From the NCBI GenBank assembly GCA_025602905.1, contig JAHLKI010000013.1, forward strand, positions 496,001 through 560,000: a stretch of 64,000 bases of DNA, read 5' to 3'. A program made the translations under genes and the position numbers. Below, one piece after another: positions 12,101-25,208 of this stretch. The notes beneath the pieces were generated by a model that worked only from the letters and a program-made list of their open reading frames with translations, searched no databases and was not told where the DNA came from. The stretch is from Phlyctochytrium arcticum (Eukaryota; Chytridiomycota; Chytridiomycetes; Chytridiales; Chytridiaceae). The stretch's first letter is position 1. Every line of letters begins with the position of its first letter.

Positions 12101-12654
12101 CGTTTCTTTCAATGCCACAGGATTCTCACTCCCCTTTCAGAGGAGATTCCCGCCCTACGTTGCTACCTGCCGTCCAATCCACATCCAAAACAAGTGATGG
12201 TGCCGTCCTGGCTGACGTTGCCATTTCCACGGACGCCACTACCTTATCCCAACACTTTGCCGAAACGCTGGACGAGCTCCGACACTTGCCATCGGAAGCC
12301 GAAGCAGCCGCCCCCACCCCCGACGCCAAAACCAAGCAAGAAGATGACTACAAATCCTTCCGTACGGTCATGATGTTGAGTTACCTATCTTCCAATGCCA
12401 TTCTTTTTGCAGTGGGAACAACCCAAGTATCGGGTGGAGGGTACCTATACGTTCTTTTGGCAGTGACAGCAGCCTTGTCTGTCTGTAAGCTGCTAGGCGT
12501 ATTCGTCTTTTTAGGCCTACGATTTCTGTGGAGCATTCGCGAGCGCCTTGGACTGGGAATGAAGAGGAAATGGAAGAATAAGAGCGAGTGGAAGCCGCAG
12601 GATGAGGATATTGTGCCTTTATACATTGGATCTGGAGAAGAGAAGAAACTTTAG
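9191..12654 (+). CDS. Chitin synthase, division I (Chs1/2/3-type class)
   Basis: Integral plasma-membrane glycosyltransferase that polymerises N-acetylglucosamine from UDP-GlcNAc for the cell wall. About nine exons are present (first 9191-9851, second from 9906). An N-terminal His/Gln/Pro-rich tail is followed by the chitin synthase N-domain ([32 protein letters not shown]), the catalytic core ([71 protein letters not shown]) and the hallmark [12 protein letters not shown]. Several membrane segments follow ([20 protein letters not shown], then [11 protein letters not shown] and the C-terminal [14 protein letters not shown]). The start ATG at 9191 gives a typical disordered N-terminus. No myosin motor or cytochrome-b5 domain precedes it, which excludes the division II classes. 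Confidence 0.93.
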
Positions 12655-12914
12655 ATATAGCCGCGACTGTCACTGTTCAGACTTTTTTTCTCACTGAGTC
12701 CTGGCTAATTTACTATAGCCATGTAGATATTTACTACTTGTCATCTATATACAAGAAAAACAACCATTTTGGTAGGACGGTCATTTGCAATTCGCAACCA
12801 AAAATACAAAAAAAAAATCATCAAAAAACCTAAGGGTGTAACATAGTTTTACAAAACTAGAAATAACCGCAGTGATATAAATGTAAAATGATAGTGTAAG
12901 GGAACTATCTGAAG
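12655..12914. other. Short AT-rich gap between convergent genes
   Basis: This 260-base AT-rich stretch lies between the stop of chitin synthase and the stop of the C2H2 factor. It presumably contains both 3' ends. No further structure was seen. Confidence 0.5.
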
Positions 12915-15399
12915 CTATGCGACTATAGAGAATACTTCAGGTGGTGGAGGAAGTGGCGACGGAGACGGGGAATTAGCAGTGATGAGATTGGCCACCAAGA
13001 GTGACGCCTCTTGTGTCGAAACCTTCTCGGGGTTGTTGTCCAGAGTTTCATCACCGGGACCTTCTGGAGTCTGTTGGCGGGATGCGGTCTTTGACTTTGG
13101 ACTGCGATTGCTCTTTTTTCGAGGAGAGACATCAGAGGCCGTGCCGGTAGCCGACCGCGTCCGTTTCCGCTTTTTGGTTGGACTGACTTTTGGATCGGAC
13201 TCGTCTTTAGCGCGGTCTTCTTCTTGGGGTGCAGGTTCCGATTTGACATCCGGTTCAGACTTGGTATGCGCGTTCTCATCATTGGGGGTAGGGGATGTGG
13301 CGGGTGCTGGGGTGTTGGCTGAGGTGGACGGAGCAGAGGAGGAAATACTATATGCCGCATGGGTTGCACACCGTTTAGATTCGGATACCAAATGTCGCTT
13401 CAGTGCATCCTGATAAAATAAAGATCAGCATGCGGTAAAAAAAGAGCCATTGGAGAAGCACTGAAAATCTTACCGAACGAGCAAAACTCAAACTGCACAC
13501 TCCACAAGAATGCGGACGTTCTCCGCTGTGCAAGCTCCGCGCATGCCGTCGCAAATCATGTTTGCGGCTAAAAGTCGTAGAGCAAAACTTGCAGACAAAA
13601 GGACGTTCACCCGAATGACACCGCAGATGGGATTGCAGGTTATACCGGCGCGTAAAGAGTTTGGGACAGGTTGGGGAGGGGCAGGCATATAGTTTTTGGG
13701 TTGTATCGGAGGTTGGGGCAATAACGGAGCCATCTTCCGATTCTTCGAGTGGAGTATGGGAGGGGGGTGGTGTTGGGCTCGGAGAGTGGGTTGAAGTGCG
13801 GGTTGCGCGAGTAGGCTTGACGCGTTTCGGGCGACCGCGACGGGCAGTAGTGTGTGCCTTGGCCACTTTCGCCTTGTCATCCTTGCCCTCTGGTGGAGGT
13901 GAGCAATCAGTCCGTAGTTTGCCTAGCTCATCTCCAGAGTTATTGGACCGGTCTAGCGTCGTACGAATGGAATTAGTTTGTTTTGCAAGGTGGGATTTGG
14001 GTAGGTGTCCGTAGATGGCGGGTTGAAGGTAGTCGGGAGCTCCAATGTTGACCGAGTTGGATGACGCTGTTTCAGCCGAGACCAGAGATGGGGACGCTGA
14101 TAGATTGCGGGTACTCAAATGCGGTAGCCTATCAGTAGGACCAGATAGACGCGGATTGGAATAGTAGGGAGGAAGATGCTGCTGCGCGGATGGGTGGGGG
14201 TAAGGATGCGCTCGAGATTGCTGATAATGATCTGGTGGTGGTGGAAGTAGATGGGAATCAGGTCGCTCCTCTTTTGGCCCCTCTTGCCGTGGTGCTTGCC
14301 ATGTCGGGTTGGGTGAGGCATACGCGTAGGGTCTTGAATGGTTGGGATCTGCGCGAATCTCCGATGGGTGGTCCGAATACTGCTCTCGTGGATGATAGAC
14401 GGAATGAGCGCTGGCATTAGAATGCGGTGGTTGATCGTAACGCATCGATGGGGATGGAGGATGCTGTTGCCATTGACGGAGCTTTTCCGGGTGTGGTTCG
14501 GCTGGGACAGAGTAGCGAGGGGATTGATGTGGGGGATGTGGGTGATACGGTTCGAATTCACCACCGCTGTAACGACGATGTTGAGCAGCTAGTTCATGGG
14601 GTGATGGCGGACTTTGTCGATGATGTTGTGAGAGTGAGGGCGGATGGTGATGACCCAAGTGCAGAGATTGTGGGTATGGTGGATAGGGTGGTTGATGGTT
14701 TTGCTGATGATGGGGGTTGGGGTGATAATGTAAATCCGGATGGTGGCGGGAGTACGGGCTACTACCTGGTGGGACCGAAGTAGGTCTAGGTTGGGGTTGT
14801 TGCGCTGGCGCGTGGTCCTGCTGATTCTCTGGATAGTGGGGATGACTGTATGGGTGGGGTGGGGGATGGTTCACACTCGCAGATCGACTGTGGTGATGGT
14901 AGGGAGGATGTTGTGGGTAATGTTGATGCTGAGGTGGTGGGTGCTGCGCATCATGAACTTGGGGTTCGCGTCGTTGACTGTGGGAAGGATAATGGTGCGA
15001 GTCGTAGGGACTAGGCCCTGTACCCAACGACTCTGCTCTCCTATGCTCAAAAATGGGTGGCTGATGCACATGCTGCCTTTCAGCTACCCCCACTGGTGAT
15101 CTCGGAGGTGGGGGAAACAGTCGTCCTCCTGGCCCTCCTCCTGCGGGAGGACCTCCGCGCGAGAGCTGATGGTTGGCAGGGTGGGTGATTGTATGGCTGC
15201 TGTACTCCTTCAGGTCCCCGCCGAGGTGAGGCGGGAGATTGTTTGCAAGCAGAGGGCGGGCGATGGGGGGAGGAAGACCGTTCAAGGAGGGTGGTGGTGA
15301 AGGTCCTTGAGGTCCTTGATGCAGTTGTGGTAGCATTGGCCGAGGTGGAGGGATTGCTGCTGATGCATTAGCAATGTGCGTGATAGGGGGCAGCTCCAT
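12915..15399 (-). CDS. C2H2 zinc-finger transcription factor with long Pro/His/Ser-rich N-terminus
   Basis: Two exons, 15399-13474 and 13409-12915, with the intron inside the third finger (FARS joins DALKRHL). About 640 residues are disordered and rich in Pro, His, Gln and Ser. They are followed by a basic AT-hook-like GRPKR patch and three zinc fingers: CPSPTCPKLFTRRYNLQSH, CKFCSTTFSRKHDLRRH and CGVCSLSFARSDALKRH. In the third finger the final ligand is replaced by ESKRC, as in some fungal factors. The linkers SGERPF and SGERPH are canonical. Finger layout resembles Crz1/Azf1-type fungal regulators, but I cannot name an orthologue. An acidic Ser-rich tail carries the nuclear-signal-like KKRKR. 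Confidence 0.85.
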
Positions 15400-18092
15400 G
15401 TCGGATGCTTGAAAGATGGCCTGTCTACCCGTCCGTCAGCGATATCGTAAGAAGGAAGCGTCGTGATGGTGGTGGGGGAAGATTTCTGAGCGGGCGACGA
15501 TGCGCTCCTTTCCTTGGATAGGTCAAAGTGAACAGTGATGGAGCGAATTCCAAACAATATGATGTGGTGGTGGACGGAAATAATGCAGAAAAATGCCGAC
15601 GAGACGCAGTTGGGCTGATGTTTCGAGACGATTGATATGGAATATATAGCAAAGGTTACGCCAACTTTTTTCGCAGCTCCCAAATGGATGATATGTATAT
15701 ATTTGCGAGCGCCGGCCACAGGCCCCCAATAGTCCCAACTGGGGTTTTGAAAGGATGATGATGACGAACGGCAAGGTAAAAAAGCAGTCAAAGGAGTGTT
15801 CCCTGATACTGCGGACCTTTGCAAATTGACAAATTGTATATCGACAGATGAAGGAATGGGCTCTCAAAGCCACTGTTGCTGGATCCAGTGCTTCCAGGTC
15901 TCCGGGTCCGTCAGCCGGTGAGCCGTCTGGGAGACTGGCAGGTGTGATGCTCCGTTAATATTGATGCTCGAGTCTTTTAGTGGCAAGCAGCCAAGCAAGC
16001 AAGCAAACAGCCAAAGCAGTACTCGAGTATGATGGCAACAGTTCTTTTTTTTACCCCTGTTGGATTGGGCTGGTTGAGCAGCAATGTCCATGGACGCCCG
16101 GAGTTGGGATGAATTAATCGCTACTATATAATCGACGCCTGCCATGAGCGGAGTGCCGTGGACATGAACCTCTGTTATCATGCGCCGCCCGGTTGCGGAA
16201 CGGTACAAAATCGAACGACCACCCCCCGGCAACCAGGCGGAACCTTGACCGAGCTTCTGTCACCCAAAAAATCCAACTGATTCCTTGGGGCTCCTTGGGA
16301 CTCCGCCTGGGCGTCACATTGATGATGCCGGCGAGATGAACATTTTTGCGTGTTGAACTTGAGACCTCGTAGTAGATCTTCCTTCATTTTACATGAAACG
16401 CCAAGGTGGGTCGCGGGCAACACAATATTATTCATCCCGACAGGTCCCCCGGGGAAAGCTGCCAGTCGCGGGTTTGATATTGATACCGCCAAAGCCCCGA
16501 GATATATATCTATTGGCGCGGCACCAGCACTTCATTTGATTGACCTTGGTTCATGGTTCTCCGACGGCGGATGCATCGCAGGCGGCTCGGCTGGACCACA
16601 AGAACACCATCCCGGTTCCAACTTTTTTGTCCATAGATCGAGAGCCATTGATTGACGCGAATGTATGTTTCTGGGACGCCATGATACTCAAAGCTTGGTG
16701 TAAAATCACTGAACCCAATTGGGCGCTCGCCGCTCTTAAATACCGACAGTCAAAACTGGACGAAGTTTGAGCTTTGCGTCCGGGAGAAGCGATAATATTA
16801 TCAACGTACTTTATCCGGGCGGCCATCTGTGATCAGTCGTCCCAGCACGTCGTCCTGGCGGTGGCTGCCATCAGAGTTTTGCAGAATCACCAAGCCATTT
16901 TTATGTCTGAGCCATGGCAATGGCAATCGTGAAAACTTCAACTGAAAAGCAAAATGTTGTAAAGGCCACTTCCATATTCGTACATCGCAAACCGATTGCG
17001 AATTTTATTATTGTTGTCTTCAACTTGTCTTCATAGACTCTTCAACCGTTTTACAAATTCTTACAAAAAGCAAACTATCATAATGCACCGGGATTGCACC
17101 CCCGTTTGAAAGCTTTAACCAAGCTGGTGAAGCTGGTTGAATGTCCTTACCCGGGTAAAGCAAAATTCAATGTTTCATTTCAAGGAATGAATGAAAAATA
17201 AGCTTAACGATCAGATAAAGTTGAGCTTGGCCTGAATAAGCTCTTGCTCAAAGCAGGCCAAGAAAGAAATGAATGAAACGGCAAGAAAACCCAAGCGTTA
17301 TATATGCTTTGCACTTGAACGAGGCTGCTTTCAATGCTTTCGCGTTTATATTCTTTTAGGAAAGCGTCCAAATCTCTTCCTTTTTGGTCTTTCCCGGTCA
17401 GTTTCCCGGTGAGTGATTGCCACCCGAGCAGTTACCAAGACTAAATACGGTACTTGTCAAATGTCATATGTGTCAGTGGATTATGCAGCGACCTAGTGAT
17501 ACGATTCGCATCGTCATTGGCGTATGGGCTCACAACTTTTAGAAGCCGAAAATGTAATCAAGAGCCAATAATGTATTAGCAGCCAGGCATACTGTCATAA
17601 CAGCGGGAGCTATATACTTCTTCCTAGTCTCATCAGTGCCATTTCCCTCTGGTCGGTATTTCCGATTGTCAACTCCGATGATGGTTTTCAAATTGCCTCG
17701 GCAGTGAATAGTTCCCTGCTTCCTAACTTCCCTTTCCCCGCTTATTTCCCATCTCATCATTCCTTCTTCATATTCTTTGATTTCTTTCGCAAAACGCATA
17801 TTCTAACGGTGGACCGGAAAAAAGGCGATGTGGGAGTTTTTTGTCGCGTGAGGCAGTTTTGTAATTTGACAACACCAAATCTGACATGGAAGAAGGTGGA
17901 GGGTTTGTAGGTCAATTAGCGGATTGAACATTTGTATGAACAGCAAAACATCAGATTGTGGCCATCATGTCAAGAAAATTCCATCATGTGGATAAATGTT
18001 TGTTTGCAGGAGAAAATATAAAACATGCAAGACTCCCATTACGCGCAAAAGGTATACGGGTAGGCAAGAAGTATGCAAAGTGCCATGAAGCT
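15400..18092. other. Long intergenic region (2.7 kb) without a convincing gene
   Basis: It holds the 5' flank of the C2H2 factor and the 3' flank of the ZNFX1-type gene. Several 60-180 codon frames exist on both strands, but none shows a recognisable domain or clean splice structure. A tRNA-T-arm-like stretch around 17090 was examined and rejected. Confidence 0.45.
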
Positions 18093-21000
18093 CTATATGC
18101 CCATGTTCCGAAACGCAGTCTCCATATTCTCATCCACGGTTACTCCAGCAACAGCAGTATGGCCCTGTCCTCCAACCGCCGCACCACATTCAGGACAAGT
18201 GGCCAACTCCATCGGCATCCCACACTCTCCAATCGTAAATGGATGCCCATTTGCACACCGATACCAATGCCCCGACCCGCGGAATTCCACATTCATCGCA
18301 TTATACACCGCCTGGCGCTCTTCATCCGTGACACCCGTATAAAACGGCTCACCGTTGACCATCTTGAGTGACTTTTCAGCTCGCGCTTTATATTTCCCAA
18401 GAGTACCGACGTACTGGTCACATTTGGCCAGACACGACTCCAGACTTGCCCTTTGCACATCGAGTGTGGCCAGCCGATGTTTTTCTGTTTTTTCCGCGTT
18501 CTCAGTCTGAGTTTGGGTGCCTGTCTTTTTCTTGGGATCCTTGGGATAATGAAGGGCAAGGAGTTCAAAGTGGGCCCAGAACAAACGGGCCTCGACCTCA
18601 ATGGCATGCGACATAGCCTGTTCTGCTGCAACAACCAGTCCACGAGACTCCTTGGCATACTTGTTGGCAAGATTTGCCAGTTCCTGTCCGATGTCGGTGA
18701 CGTGCTTCGGTGTCACTGCGGGCTTCAGTGAAATCTCCCGGAGTCCCGCAACGCGTACCTGATGAAACTGCAGAGCCAGCGATCTAGCCCTCAGCGAACA
18801 AGTCGTTTGAATCACGGTCTCGTCCACATGGAAAGAGTCGGGTATATTGCGACGACGGATCGCATCTACAATCAAACTCCTAGTCTTGCCATACGGCTGT
18901 TCAGCCTCCGTGCACATGTTCTGATGGACTTCCAGCCGTGTACGCAATTTGACAACATCCGGATGCTTGGTGACATGCTTAATCTTGGCATCGAACGGGG
19001 TCTGTTGTGAGTCCAAATTGAGTTTGAGTTTGGTTTCAAAGATCTGCACGGCCTCGCACAGCTTGGTATATTCGGCATGGGCTCCCGACACAAACTTCTT
19101 GGTGGATTCGTCTAGAACCGCTTTTTTTATGATGCGGTTGTACCGATTGATGCTGCGCAGTGAGCCACGACATGACGGGCATCCTTTAATGGTTTCGGAA
19201 TCGGGATCGACGGTAAACGGTTTCGCTTTGGATGGGACACCCAACTGGTCCAACTCATAGCAACTCGATAGGCGTAGATGTCCATCCAGCGTCGACATCG
19301 TGAAAATATGCTTGCATGGAAGAACAATAATGGGATCCTCATTGACATCCGTGTTGCCATACGTGTCAAACAAAATCATATCGACTTGCTGATTCAAAAC
19401 TTCGGAGCTGGCGCATAGTTGACAATAAGCAGATTCAGGACACTCCTCGCCACACAGCGCCGGGCACTGATGCCCACAACTCAGCATCCTTTCACACCGT
19501 TTTGAGCAAGGGATCATACTGCAGGGTGCAGCGCACGGGAGCAAGCATGCCTCTTCTTTGTGAGGACAACTCCATTGACAGGGCGCGGCACAAGGGGGAC
19601 ACGGTGCTGAGCAGGGTTTGGGGCACCTGCTATGAGAACATTGAACGGTGCACGGTTGGTCGCACGGAGGGCAGTCACTTCCCGCATGACAGGTTTTGTT
19701 GCAAGCATGGCTGCAGGTGGTATACGACCTACCGCAAATCTGAGGGCATACAGGATGCTTCTGCTCGACGGACAGACCCTCAGTCTTGGCAGTCCGGCAT
19801 TCCCCACATCTCTTGGAGCACGTATGCCCGCAAGGCAAATGATCACCACAAAGGCCCACTCGGCAAAAAACGTTTTTAGGATCAGTGCCGCATCCCATGG
19901 TGATTGTATGGTCGCACCAAGCTCCCTTTTTCTGAACCTTGTAAGGGCAAGGAAACGTTTCCAACCGTCGGCTATCGCTGCAAAACATCTGCTCCAAGGT
20001 ATGCCCACAGGGAAGCGTAATGTTGTAAACGGGGTCTTTGCAGTCGCCACAAGGCTGATGACACTTTTTCGGACATGAATGTCCACAGACAGCATGCTGC
20101 CTCGTACAAGTTTCCATACACTTTGAGTTCTCGTGCATCGGGACTGAATGACATTTCGCAATACAAGCATGTCCACAGCCAAGTCGTTTATCGCACCGCT
20201 CATCACACCCACCTTCCGGAGAATACCGCACAAAATCTTCCGCCGTCTTGACTTCAATTTGCTTCTCCGGATGCCGAGGGCAGACCAGACCCAGCGCTGA
20301 TCCTTTGTTCCCGCCCCGTTCCAGGATCTGAATCACGTCGGCCCACATTTTGACATGCTTGGATGTTTCCGAGTTGCCGATAATGTACATGCCATGTCGG
20401 GCCCGGCTGAGAAGGACGTTGATGCGATTGGATGTTTTCAGAAAACCGCAATTGTTCTTTGGGTTGCTGCGTACAAGTGAGATGATAATGATATCGGCTT
20501 CTTCTCCCTATTCATCAGCCAATTAGTCAAGCATATTCCCACGCACAAACGGGCTAATACTTTACCTGGAAATTATCGACTGTAGCAATCCTGAGAGCAT
20601 CCAGGAGCTTTCCATGCTTCACCACCTGCTGCGAGTCGGAAGCGGCGGCGTCCTTCGTGCCAACCCCAGGTGTTCCGCCTTCGTTTTCCGCATCTTCTTC
20701 CAGTTGGTCCTGAAGGTCAAGTTCTGCTTGGTCTCTGTCATCCAAAAGAAGTTCATACCCAGCACTCAACCTCTTTTTCAGTATCCTGAGCTGTCCCAAG
20801 TATGGCGTCAGTACCGCAACCCGCTTCTTTTGGTAAACGCCCTGACGCAATATATGCCTGACAAGCGACACAACCATGCCCGCCTCCCATTGATTGGTTT
20901 TCGAGGTGTTGGTTGGATCATCGCCGCCTATTGCGTCTTCGAACACTTTATGGTCAAGCCAGAAAAGGCGCTTGCTCATCCCAACCACTGGCGGGTATTC

Positions 21001-24000
21001 TGCAGTGGAGGGGTAGTCCTTGAGTTTGGGGTAGAGGGTCGACCTCACCAGCTCACTGATCGATGGAAACATGCGTCTCTGAGTGTCGAGCTGGGCGACC
21101 GGCATACCGCCCCCACCTTCCGACTTTGGTTTAGCTAGACGTTCAAACAACGACTCATCCAAGCGGTACAATGCCCCCTGACGACTTTCCGCGGATAAAC
21201 TGTAGTTTGCGACAGTGGGGCGAAGTTGCATGTGGTCTCCGATAAGAATGGCATGTTCGACTGACGGCAGGAGCGCGGTCAGAACATGGGCTTCGAGGAC
21301 TTCGGCCGCCTCTTCGCAAATAAGAACTTTGGCCGCCAGTGATCTCAGTAAGGTAGAGTTGGTAGCCAGACCGGTCGTTGTGACGCCAATCACGTCCATT
21401 CGCTCAAGCGTCCGCTTTTCCTTCTCCTTCATGCAAATATCTTTTGCTTCCGCCAGTCTGAGATACTTTCGAGCATGTTGTAGGAACTCCTCTGCCATTT
21501 CTTCCCGCATTTCCCGAACCCAAGTGTCATAAATAAACTGCCTGTAAGGTCCCGCAAGGCGAAGCACATCGTCTCCGAGCGCAATAAGATCGTCAAACGA
21601 GACTTGCCTGCCGCCAGGAAAGCTAATTCCACGGGCGTTTGACGCGTAGGCCCACGTCGAGATGGGAAAACGATATGCGTCACTCTTCTTATTGCGCACC
21701 TTTTTCCAGCCGTCCTCGTCCACGTCTGACGGGTAGAACAGTTGATACAGTTTGGGATAATTGGACAAAAGATGGACCTTGAGGACATCATCGCTGTAGA
21801 CATTGTTGGCTTTACGGCATAGATCTTGCATTTTTTGCTCAACGTCTTCCAGCTTTGTTCTCAGCTCCCAAATGTTATGCTTTTCGGTACGCGTGGACTC
21901 CGCTCCGCGGGTTAGATCCCATAAATTCATGCATTCTTGCTGAATGCGCTCCGATTTTGACCGGCTGCCCATCCGTACAATCTTGCTGATGCCAGCATCG
22001 AGGAGCTCTTCCAAGAACTGATCTAATGCATGATTCGTATAGCACCTGAGTATGTCTGAATTAAGTATTTAGGTTCATGGGTGAGCTTTATACTTACACG
22101 CAGATAATGGGCCCAAGTGTGAGTTTGTCTTTATTCGACCAGAGTATTTTTGCCAGCTGGATCCCAACATACGACTTTCCGGTACCAGGGGGGCCCTGAA
22201 TCAAGACGATTTCTCTTTGTAAAGCAGACAGTAGACTGATGCTCTGACCTTCGTCCAACGTCGTATGTTCTCGCAATTGTTGGATGGTAGGTGGATTTAA
22301 GATATTGAAAGATAGAGGAAAATTATCTTTGGCCAGACATTTGAGATCCAACGTCGGCGAAGGCGCAGTGCCATTGTTGATGAACCGGGGGGGCAGAACG
22401 TCTCCTTGGTCTTCGCTCTCGCTCGAAAGCTGGATCCATTTGGAGAAGGGCATCCTTGGATTCCGCTGTAAATTTTGTAGACATTTGAGAACTGGATTGA
22501 ACGCAGCAAATAGCATTCCGGGGAAGTCGACCATGACGGCCTGAATATATACTTCCCCAACAGAGTTGAATATGGTCTGCCAATCCTCAGTCTTGCTTGG
22601 GTCGGCCAACGACATAGTCACTGCAGCTCTAGTCTGACTACTGGCAAGATCCTTGGCAAGATATTCTGTCCGTTCTGGATCAGAACCGTCCTCCTGTCTA
22701 ATGGTAACCTTCCGGCTACTAATGAGGAGAAAAGTAACCTCCCCCTTATCGTTCACCATGGCTAGAAGAGAACCTTCTTGAAATTCCTTGGACTCCTCCC
22801 ACCATTTCTTACGCTCATCAAGTTCGGCATAACCGCTGACGGGTGCCGGTTGATCAAAACTGATAACAACGGAAAGGCCTTTGTAGTTAAAGCCAATTGC
22901 AGAAACTGCCACGTTGTGGTATATCCTAATAAATGTGCCTCCCTCTGTCTGGATGGTGCGTTTTTTCATTGCCTTCTTGCCTGCCTCCGCGGGCGGATTC
23001 GCCAGAGTGTTCCATCTATCAAGAACCATGCGAACCGCATCGCGCAGTGGACCTGTCGTATCCTCCCGCAAAAGGCGAAACTGGGTATCAAATACCCTTT
23101 GAATCCCTTCAAGATGGTGAGCAGCGCCAACGACGTTCATGGGAAGGAAATCCTTCCGTGCGCTCAGGATTTCGCCGGCAGTAGGCAAAATCGCGATGTC
23201 GGATATAGCTTCAGAATCATTATCGTGGCGCTTCCCTTCACTAGACAGGGATCCAGGTAAATCGACTAGATCGTTGAATAATGGGAGGACGTGTGGTTTT
23301 TTGGACCGAGCTTTCCTGCCTTGTTCACACTTGATGGTGTCAAACTCATTTCCCAGATTCAAACGTTCTTCGGTCTCTAGCAGAGCCGCGAGAGCGTCTC
23401 GATAGATAATGTCATTTGAGCAACATGCTTTCAGTCTTTGAAGGAACCCAGGAAATTCCGGTTTGGCCAAAGTATCGCTGTTAAAACGAACAATGTTGAG
23501 GAGGATAATTGTTAGAGAGGTAATACCGGTTTGACGAATGGCTGGCGCCAAGCCGTCGGTACGTTCGAAAAAACCGCAAGAAGCATTCCCAAGAATTTGA
23601 TAGCCACAGATCCTTCTGGGCCATAGATAATATTGAAAATGGTCCCCACAGATTTCTCCAGCATCAGGGAATTGTCAAGATAGGGATGCGCGAGAAGAGT
23701 GAGGAAGCTGGTGTAGAATGAAAGAGCCCGAGATTCAGCAGCTTGCCCGGGACTAATCAGGCCACCTCCGACGACATGCCGTATAACAGCTAACCCGTAT
23801 TCAGACGCAAGCTCTCGAATCAACTCTTGTTTTCGATCAGCTGAATCTCCGTTGAGCACCTCGAGGGCATCATCCATCATAGTTTGATGATCGGGCAGCG
23901 AATGCGCCTGGCGTGTCGATAAGCGCACGAGCCGCATGTTCCAGTCAATCCTTTTCGGTAAGTCATGTCTATTGCTAGTTGAGGCTCCTGGGCCTCCTTT

Positions 24001-24090
24001 CACGTGTGACTTTTTGCAGCTGTCTCCGTATCTGCAAGAGCCTTTCTGGTAATGGTAACAGACGGGCGAGCTTTTGAAAATCCAAAACAT
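18093..24090 (-). CDS. ZNFX1: Copy A: ZNFX1-type protein (CCCH finger, SF1 helicase, NFX1 zinc fingers, RZ finger)
   Basis: Full-length NFX1-type zinc-finger helicase of about 1960 residues, close to animal ZNFX1. Exons are 24090-22098, 22045-20566 and 20507-18093. In order: a CCCH finger (C11, C19, C25, H29; spacing C-x7-C-x5-C-x3-H); a helical region; a UPF1-like helicase with IQGPPGTGKS near 22190, VCYTNHALDQFL, ICEEAAEV, GDHMQLRP, VDNFQGEEADIIIISLVRSN and NRINVLLSRARHGMYIIG; about seven NFX1-type fingers (CGHACIAKCH and similar); a helical spacer; and a C-terminal RZ finger (GHWYRCANGHPFTIGECG, CPECGAAVGG). In animals ZNFX1 binds RNA in antiviral defence and small-RNA inheritance; a like role here is inference. 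The reading frame breaks once at a six-T run (23568-23573); one extra T would restore it. Confidence 0.88.
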
Positions 24091-24680
24091 CAGCGTGGTT
24101 CAATGCGTATTGGCTCCATCGAACATACCTATCCTGCCGAGTTCCGTTTGGGGCTTTCCCCATCGAGTCGGAAGCCTTATCATGGGAATATTTACTTCGT
24201 TCACCAAAGTGGCAGCTACCTCGCTGAAACTGAAAACAAGGTCTGAATTTTGCAAAAACATTGTTAGCGACCTGATCAAAATGACTTCGCAGGGAGTACT
24301 GACTTTTTCATCCTCGGGCGACAAGTTCGGCTTCAAAGATGTCAAAGATGTCAAAGCGCTAGGTCGTAAGAAAATGGCCGAGCAGTAATGGTCTGAAAGG
24401 TGGTATTGAGATTAAATCCCATTGAAAATCCAACACAAATCAACTCCATACCTGATCTTATTGCCGTAATGTGAATGAAAAAAAAATCCTGGGGAAAGTA
24501 TGCAAGCCCCTTGCGCCTCAGAAGCCTCGTGCATTTTTTCCCACTGACAGGTGCGCTGACGCGCTGAACGGAATCCGAGATCCCTCTTCTCCACATTACA
24601 AACAAAACATAAAGGGGGGTCTTGGAACGAGACAGAGTCCATACATAGTGTTTCTTTTTGGGTTATTTGGCCTGTCAAGC

Positions 24681-24704
24681 TGTTTCGGTGCTTGCAATCT
24701 TGAC
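24681..24704 (-). promoter_or_regulatory. Conserved upstream block of the ZNFX1 copies, instance A
   Basis: On the minus strand this reads GTCAAGATTGCAAGCACCGA, then AACA. It lies about 590 bases upstream of the copy A start, inside a longer conserved block that also has a CAGTGGGAAAAA element nearer the gene (about 24535-24555). The same block precedes copies B, C and D and an orphan site at 37503. It is probably a promoter or 5' leader carried along by duplication. Confidence 0.55.
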
Positions 24705-25208
24705 CCTGATCTTGGCTGACAGGTCCTGCCTATCACGTCACGTCTTTGCCTCTAGATCCCTTCATTCCTCAAAATTATTCCTTCACAACGATTGCCGCCA
24801 AGCGCATTGCCTACACGGTGAGCCTATCGGAAGGTTCCTCCAACCAGTTGAGAATGCCGAGAATTTGTGGTGATCAAGCATCTTTGTTGCAAAAGTATGG
24901 AGTGGACTCGCGCGTGACAGTTACCTATTCCGCTGCGATTCCGCACGAGGCTGTCTATTAGAATAAGAGGCGGTCAGAATAGACAACCTCCGATCTTGTT
25001 GCAAAATATCATTCAGCATGGGCGAAAACATCTTCCCAAATAATAAATGGATTGAGCGTGAACATTAAAACAGCGCCCACGTCAAGAATGCTTTGTGAAG
25101 TGGACGGAGAAGAAATATAATGCAAAGACCCCCGGGGGCCAAAAGCAAATCTGCTATCACGCGAAACAGGCTCTGGAAAAGTCGTATGAAAGATTCCATC
25201 AAGCCGTT

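Noticed and set aside
12979..13413. Plus-strand frame opposite the C2H2 factor tail
   Set aside because: It is a shadow of the Ser/Pro/Glu-rich coding sequence on the minus strand.
17085..17170. tRNA-like T-arm on the minus strand (GTGCAATCCCGGTGCA-type end)
   Set aside because: The T loop does not fit TTCRA, no anticodon loop with U33 can be folded, and no D arm is found; not a tRNA.
23534..23570. A 34-37-base GT-AG intron in the ZNFX1 gene to explain the frame break
   Set aside because: All GT sites in this stretch are in phase 0 and the possible acceptors do not restore the downstream frame; it is also shorter than every other intron seen.
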